A stretch of DNA of 64,000 nucleotides, taken from positions 71,806,500 to 71,870,499 of the forward strand of contig CM054113.1 in assembly GCA_028673005.1 (NCBI GenBank), read 5' to 3'. The notes under the pieces were generated by a model that had not been told where the DNA came from, did no database searches, and saw nothing but the letters and a program-made list of their open reading frames with translations. Numbering within the stretch: the first letter of the stretch is position 1; each line of letters starts with the position of its first letter. Of the stretch, positions 59,507 to 64,000 are shown piece by piece. Source of the DNA: Tanypteryx hageni. Taxonomy: Eukaryota > Arthropoda > Insecta > Odonata > Petaluridae. The position numbers and the translations under genes are program-made.

Positions 59507-62500
59507 AAAATCTAGTTATCTTCGTCGGAGATTGAATAGCACAATGTCTTTTATCTGCGGCCAGGAGTTTTCTACAGGTGTTCTCTAACTTATGTTTTCC
59601 TTATTCGCTAGAGTTTATCTGATAAATATTTTAATGGATAAAATGTTAATTGAATCGAACTGTTTTGTTTTGTGTCTCGGAAGCAATGATGATGAAACTG
59701 TTGTGTTATTGTTGTGTTAACGCAAGGTAAAAATATAAAATGACGCCGTTTTAGTGTGATGTGTATCTTAATAGAGATATTGAGATAGAGAAATAAGATT
59801 AAAATTATTCCATTGTCAACAAATATTTCAATCCAGTTCTCCATATTTTATTTTTCTTCCGTCAAACTATGCAGGTTAACAGAATATACTATTCAAGTAA
59901 ATATGACAATTATAAAATAAGATAATTAAAAAAATTTAGTATGCTATTGTCTGAGAATTATATTTTTAAATTCTGATTGAGTATATTTCGTTTTCTTTAA
60001 ACGCAACTGAATTGTCGACATATCAGGTCACTGTAGGTGAATCACCTGTAAGTTTTCATTTTTATTATTATTAATTTTTTATTGCTACAGCTATATTATT
60101 CTTTCCCTTTGTCCTTATTTATAAACTTCGTTCTTGTTGGATTTTCTTTGGTCCCTTATACATCACAAGTTCGGACTAAGGAAGAATTCTTTCCATCGTA
60201 TAATTCGCCGTGGTCTCAGTGTTAATAACTAATCATTTTTATATATTTTAAGTAGCATGAAAAATCCAAGGGAGGATATTTCTGGAGTAAAATTAATTTC
60301 TTGAAAGCTGGAAACTTAAATTTATATTTAATTTAAGTTCGTTTTTTCCTAGAGGAATCCAATCACTTTTTCATCATGTTCAGTATTTATTTAGATCTTT
60401 TCTCCTCTCAAAACCTTCAAATATTACATCATTGCGTAGCATATTACTTTTAAAACAAAATGAATGCATTGATACAGCGTCGCTCCTCGAAAAATTGAGA
60501 CGTCCTCCTCGTTAATACGAGAGACACTTAACTACTGAAACGGACAACGGTAAAATTATGGAAAATTTTATGGTTCGTTCCACTACTAGCAATACCTTTT
60601 CACAATATGGCTGCTACAATTCTTTATTTTTTATTTTTTAACTCTTAATAAAAAAAACTGTAATATTATAAACTACAAGCAAGAGGCACGTACCTGTCAG
60701 AAGGATTTTCTCGCGAAACAAAAAAATCACGCCACTCGACGTGTATCCTCGGGCTCTTTTACTGTTCAAACATAACAATCCTTCGGTTTTAGCGACGAAT
60801 AGCTAGATTTCTAAATACAAGTGGGACATCTCTCACAGTGAGGTATTTATCCCGGAAATACCTCACTCCAACGTACTTGCTAAAAATATTCTTGCAAACA
60901 ACATATAAAATTCGCTTTACACTTGCGCATAGGTGTAGAATGTGTATTTAATCCATAAATCATGTCAAACGAACGTAACAGCCAGCCGGCAAAGAAGTTT
61001 TGATCCCCGAGGTTAATTGGTCGAGCTTTTACAATAGAGCTGCAAGGTGGAAAGAATTAATAAAAATCGAGATTATTCCTGGAATGACAGGGGAGCATTA
61101 ATTGTTGAAAGCCAAACAGTATTTGCGTCACATTTTCACCTCACGCTTCGACCTCCTTCTCTATCTCTTTGTGGCCACTTATTAAGTCGTTTAAATCAAT
61201 CAAGACGCATTTGCGTCAGACTAAAAGGTCGTAATTTGAACTTTATCCCTATTTATACCAGATCTGATCATGGAGGCGAGTTTTTTACGGTTCTAAAGAC
61301 TATAATTCACCATAAAAAAATGATATTTTTTCTCCATTACGCTTAGCGAACGATCGGGTCCAGTCAATGTCACGAAGTCCATCGATGCTTAGATTAAACT
61401 CTTAAAGTAAGGGTTTTGAGACAATTCTGGAATATTATAACGTGTCCTTTGTATCGTTGGATTTGCTCAATGCGGAAGAGAGGGTGAATTGCACGCCGTA
61501 GCCAAAGGAAACGCTGTCATCTCGATCCTCATACATTCTCGGTGTTAAGGGGGATTCATTCTATTTCCGCTGAGAAATTCTTAAAATAAATCACAATATT
61601 AGAAAATTATTTTGAAAATTTTCAGAATCATCATTCTTTGTTTCAAGAAATTCTTTACCGAGTTTGAATATGCTTTTTCTCCAGAAATTGGCTATGTGAA
61701 AATTACGCGGCATTTTTTGTAGTTTATACCCCGGCGTTTGTCAATCACTTTAAGAATACAATCGGTACTGAATTAATTAGCGATTAAATGCCTGAGTACT
61801 TTTGTGACAACAACGAATCGATGGCTTTGTCCTTTCTAGCAGCCTGAATTGCATTATTGCTTCTGTGCAAAAGTGTCAATAATAGCGTCTGCTGAGGGTT
61901 TCTTTCATAAAATATTATGTGATTGTGTTGAGAATAAAAATGTTTTCTTGTTTTGTAATTATAAGAAATTCCGAATTCGTTAAAATAAGCATGGCAGGTC
62001 AAATTTATTTAAGAACTATATTTTTTCATAAAAATACTCGTGAATCCAGACGATGCAGAAAATTAATACAACAAAAATATATTCATAATCCTTTAAATGT
62101 ATAGCCTGAGTGTAAATAGATAAATTGGGAGAGATTTAGAGGATTGTTGACTACTCTTAAACTGCACGGATCGCAAATATTTTAGTGGTTTTGATCATCT
62201 CTTGATGCTCACTGAATATCCTGAAAATTTAATTAAAATCCGTTTGTGAGATACCTCGGAAGTTTTCCTCGTCAGTTTTAGTTCGAGTTAAAACTACATA
62301 TCCCACAAGTTCAGTGTCACCTTACATAACAAGAGAGGAAAGATGCACACATCATGCGTGCATACATGCTAGGCAGAGGCGTTCTTTACGATGTATGCAA
62401 TCATGCCAAAAAGATAAATATTAATGGCTTAGTATAATGTCTAAGAACTAATATGCCAGTAGTATTGCCAAGAAAATATCGTATTTTTTATTCACCGATT

Positions 62501-62520
62501 TATTTTCTAATCGGTTGTGA
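59507..62520. other. Unique-looking sequence, no gene recognised
   Basis: AT-rich. Contains one perfect short hairpin at 60838-60866 (listed separately) and several short frames with no recognisable product. Confidence 0.4.
60838..60866. repeat. Perfect 11-bp hairpin
   Basis: GTGAGGTATTT and AAATACCTCAC are exact inverted copies separated by the 7-nt loop ATCCCGG. No T run follows, so it is not a typical terminator. It could be a protein-binding palindrome or chance. Confidence 0.6.
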
Positions 62521-62813
62521 TTAATAAAACAATCGACAATTACTTAAAACATACCTCACTCGAATAGTAGTAATATAATCTTTATGTTCACGTTCATTCC
62601 TTCGTCGTAAATTACCCATTTCTTTTCACTTACAAAGGCTGTGTATACGTAAAGAAAATAGACGTATTTACGTTCATTTCTTCGTCGTAGATAATCCATT
62701 TCATTTCATTTACCAAATGTTGCGTGCGCAAGAAAGAAAATTAAATGTAAATAGGTATTTACAGCAGATAATGTTTACTTCATTTGCCACGAAGATTGTT
62801 TTCGTTGACAACA
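62521..62813 (+). repeat. Dispersed repeat, copy B
   Basis: Same-orientation partner of 15606-15879, sharing 'aaaacatacctca', two 'ttc(a/c)ttcttcgtcgta' motifs about 85 bp apart and 'acgaagattgttttcgttga' at the end. It ends about 50 bp before the tRNA-capped repeat array. Non-coding. Confidence 0.7.
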
Positions 62814-63075
62814 TATAAAAAACACGGAAAAAATTTTCCAAGTTCAAAGTTGGGAGTAATTTTTTTTTCTCGTTTCAAAATTATTCCCAACATTACAGCT
62901 TATGCCTGTCTGCATAAGATATTTAGATCGCTTTATTCCATCAATTTCCTGCTTGCCAATCTCACTATTTGAGAGGGAGGAGTTTTCTTCGGTGTATCTC
63001 TTCGAGGACGTCCTTTGGGGCAGTTTGATACTAGCTTGGCCAGTTCCGTCCCAACCAGGAAAACGTCCGCGTTCA

Positions 63076-63182
63076 GAAACAAGAAAATTGATCTGCTTTG
63101 ATAGTTGAGTGGTAGAATATCCGCCCGGCAAATGGAAGATCCCGGTTCAATTCCCGGTCATAGCAGACTTTTTTCTCGTTTC
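63076..63182 (+). repeat. tRNA-capped hairpin repeat, copy 2
   Basis: The tRNA-like core 63093-63166 (74 nt) starts CTGCT and ends ATAGCAG, giving a mostly paired acceptor stem. It has an A-box-like 'TAGTTGAGTGGTAG', an anticodon loop CCGGCAA and a B box GGTTCAATTCC. An outer stem pairs GAAACAAGAAAA (63076-63087) with TTTTCTCGTTTC (63171-63182), with one A-C mismatch. The position-33 C and weak anticodon stem argue against a working tRNA. The body looks most like Gly- or Asp-type tRNAs, which is uncertain. Confidence 0.7.
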
Positions 63183-63340
63183 AAAATTATTCCCAATATT
63201 ACAGCTTATACCTGTCTGCATAAGATCTTTAGATCGCTTTATTCCATCAAGTTCAAAATTAATTACGGCTTTTTTGTTTGATTTTCTTGAAATCGGCTAC
63301 TCCTTCGATAAAAATGTACTAAACAACAAATCCGCGTTCA

Positions 63341-63447
63341 GAAACGAGAAAATTGAACTGCTACGATAGTTCAGTGGTAGAATATCCGCCCAGAAAGTGG
63401 AAGACACGGGTTCGATTCCCGGTCATAGCAGACTTTTTTCTCGTTTC
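63341..63447 (+). repeat. tRNA-capped hairpin repeat, copy 3
   Basis: The best-preserved copy. The core 63358-63431 (74 nt) has acceptor strands CTGCTA/TAGCAG, an A box 'TAGTTCAGTGGTAG', an anticodon arm TCCGC-CCAGAAA-GTGGA and a B box GGTTCGATTCC in 'GGGTTCGATTCCCGG'. The outer stem GAAACGAGAAAA (63341-63352) pairs perfectly with TTTTCTCGTTTC (63436-63447). Both pol III boxes are close to consensus, so transcription is possible. A T run lies right after the core (63434-63439), where a pol III transcript would be expected to stop. Confidence 0.75.
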
Positions 63448-63465
63448 AAAAATTATTCCCAACAC

Positions 63466-64000
63466 ATACGCTATTTAACTAGCTCTACAGATTTTTGAAG
63501 ACTTTTTTATAAGTGATATCGCACGAGATATAAAGAAAAGTTCATTTTTTGTCACCAGTAAAGTGGCACTCCCGATTAGGCCACGTAAACCATTTATATC
63601 ATTTTCTTAGTTTCTTTGTCCCTATGTTTTAAATATCAAATTTAATCTACATCCGCCAAATAGTTTCTGAGATGAAACATGTGGACGGACGGACGGACAC
63701 AAAATGACCATAAGGCGTTTTTATTTACTTATTGTAAAGAACGTCTAAAAACTCACGCAACTTAGAACTACAACAGTCCTTTCAAGACCGCAAATTTTTC
63801 AAAAATTAAAAAAATCTAAACTTTTAGGGCATGCGGCCTAAAGGTTTAGGTAAGTGGTCTTTAATCGGCATCAGCGATAATTCAATTTATGTATATATTA
63901 ATAAGCAAGCGTTCGCCGCACGTCGTTAATTAACACTCGCGATCGCCTCTAATACACCATTTAATAAAATTGACGCCTCCCGGACATGTAGCGCGACATT
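63466..64000. other. Right-edge sequence with GGAC-repeat motif
   Basis: Includes 'gtggacggacggacggaca' at about 63681-63699, the same kind of motif as at 36852 and 38010, preceded by 'atcaaatttaatctacatcc'. It is probably the end of an old repeat copy. Nothing else recognised. Confidence 0.4.

Larger units (their letters stand above)
62864..63465 (+). repeat. Tandem array of the tRNA-capped repeat
   Basis: The unit is: 5' flank 'TCCGCGTTCAGAAAC', tRNA-like core, then tail 'TTTTCTCGTTTCAAAATTATT' continuing to 'gcataagat', 'ttagatcgctttattccatc'. Tails occur at 62868-62944, 63171-63250 and (short) 63436-63465; cores at 63093 and 63358. The tRNA-to-tRNA distance is 265 bp. The spacers between tail and next 5' flank differ in length and sequence (about 120 against about 80 bp), so this is not a simple recent duplication. 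Confidence 0.75.

Noticed and set aside
63109..63369. 86-codon plus-strand frame
   Set aside because: It spans the tandem tRNA-like repeat and has no independent coding support.
63358..63431. Functional tRNA gene
   Set aside because: C at position 33, an imperfect T stem and repeat-family membership with conserved flanks argue for a repeat rather than a working tRNA.

Overview
The window reads as non-coding nuclear DNA from an animal, most probably an arthropod (likely an insect). The signs are an AT-rich background with many microsatellites, mariner-type transposase relics, small hAT-type elements with 8-bp target duplications, the tail of an RTE-like non-LTR retrotransposon, tRNA-derived repeats, and no operon structure or dense coding. 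I cannot name the species. I found no intact protein-coding gene, no rRNA and no convincing functional tRNA. Most long open frames lie in polypurine/polypyrimidine tracts and are composition artefacts.

Layout. From 1 to 33 kb: mostly unique AT-rich sequence cut by strand-asymmetric purine or pyrimidine tracts (notably 2.0-2.4, 3.9-4.6, 19.0-20.7, 21.9-23.1, 24.0-24.6, 27.4-29.6 and 30.1-30.6 kb). It also holds two small hAT-like elements (5088-5394, 10507-10783), a 370-bp foldback repeat (8781-9151) and one copy of a dispersed repeat (15606-15879). From 33 to 44.2 kb: a dense block of old repeats. It contains two different mariner-like elements (34630-35832 and 43375-44162), inverted copies of one repeat family abutting both mariners, a 320-bp foldback, a four-copy 144-bp tandem repeat, a 555-bp tandem duplication, and a broken two-exon relic (38471-38604 and about 40584-40770). 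The relic looks like the arthropod SWIM-finger/YqaJ-associated protein family. From 44.2 to 64 kb: more purine/pyrimidine tracts, two divergent fragments of a DUF4371-type hAT transposase (48.4-49.4 kb), a hAT/SINE cluster at 52.9-54.0 kb, a GC- and CpG-rich patch at 54.3-54.8 kb and an RTE-like tail at 55.86-56.26 kb. The second copy of the dispersed repeat lies at 62.5-62.8 kb, followed by a tandem pair of tRNA-like repeats at the right edge.

The most interesting item is a repeat family with three copies here (minus strand at 46904-47003; plus strand at 63076-63182 and 63341-63447). A tRNA-like core of about 74 nt sits on top of an extra paired stem, and the stem shows a double compensatory change between copies. 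Next is the SWIM/YqaJ-like relic with its 2-kb intron. Family assignments rest on recognising sequence patterns by eye and need database searches for confirmation.
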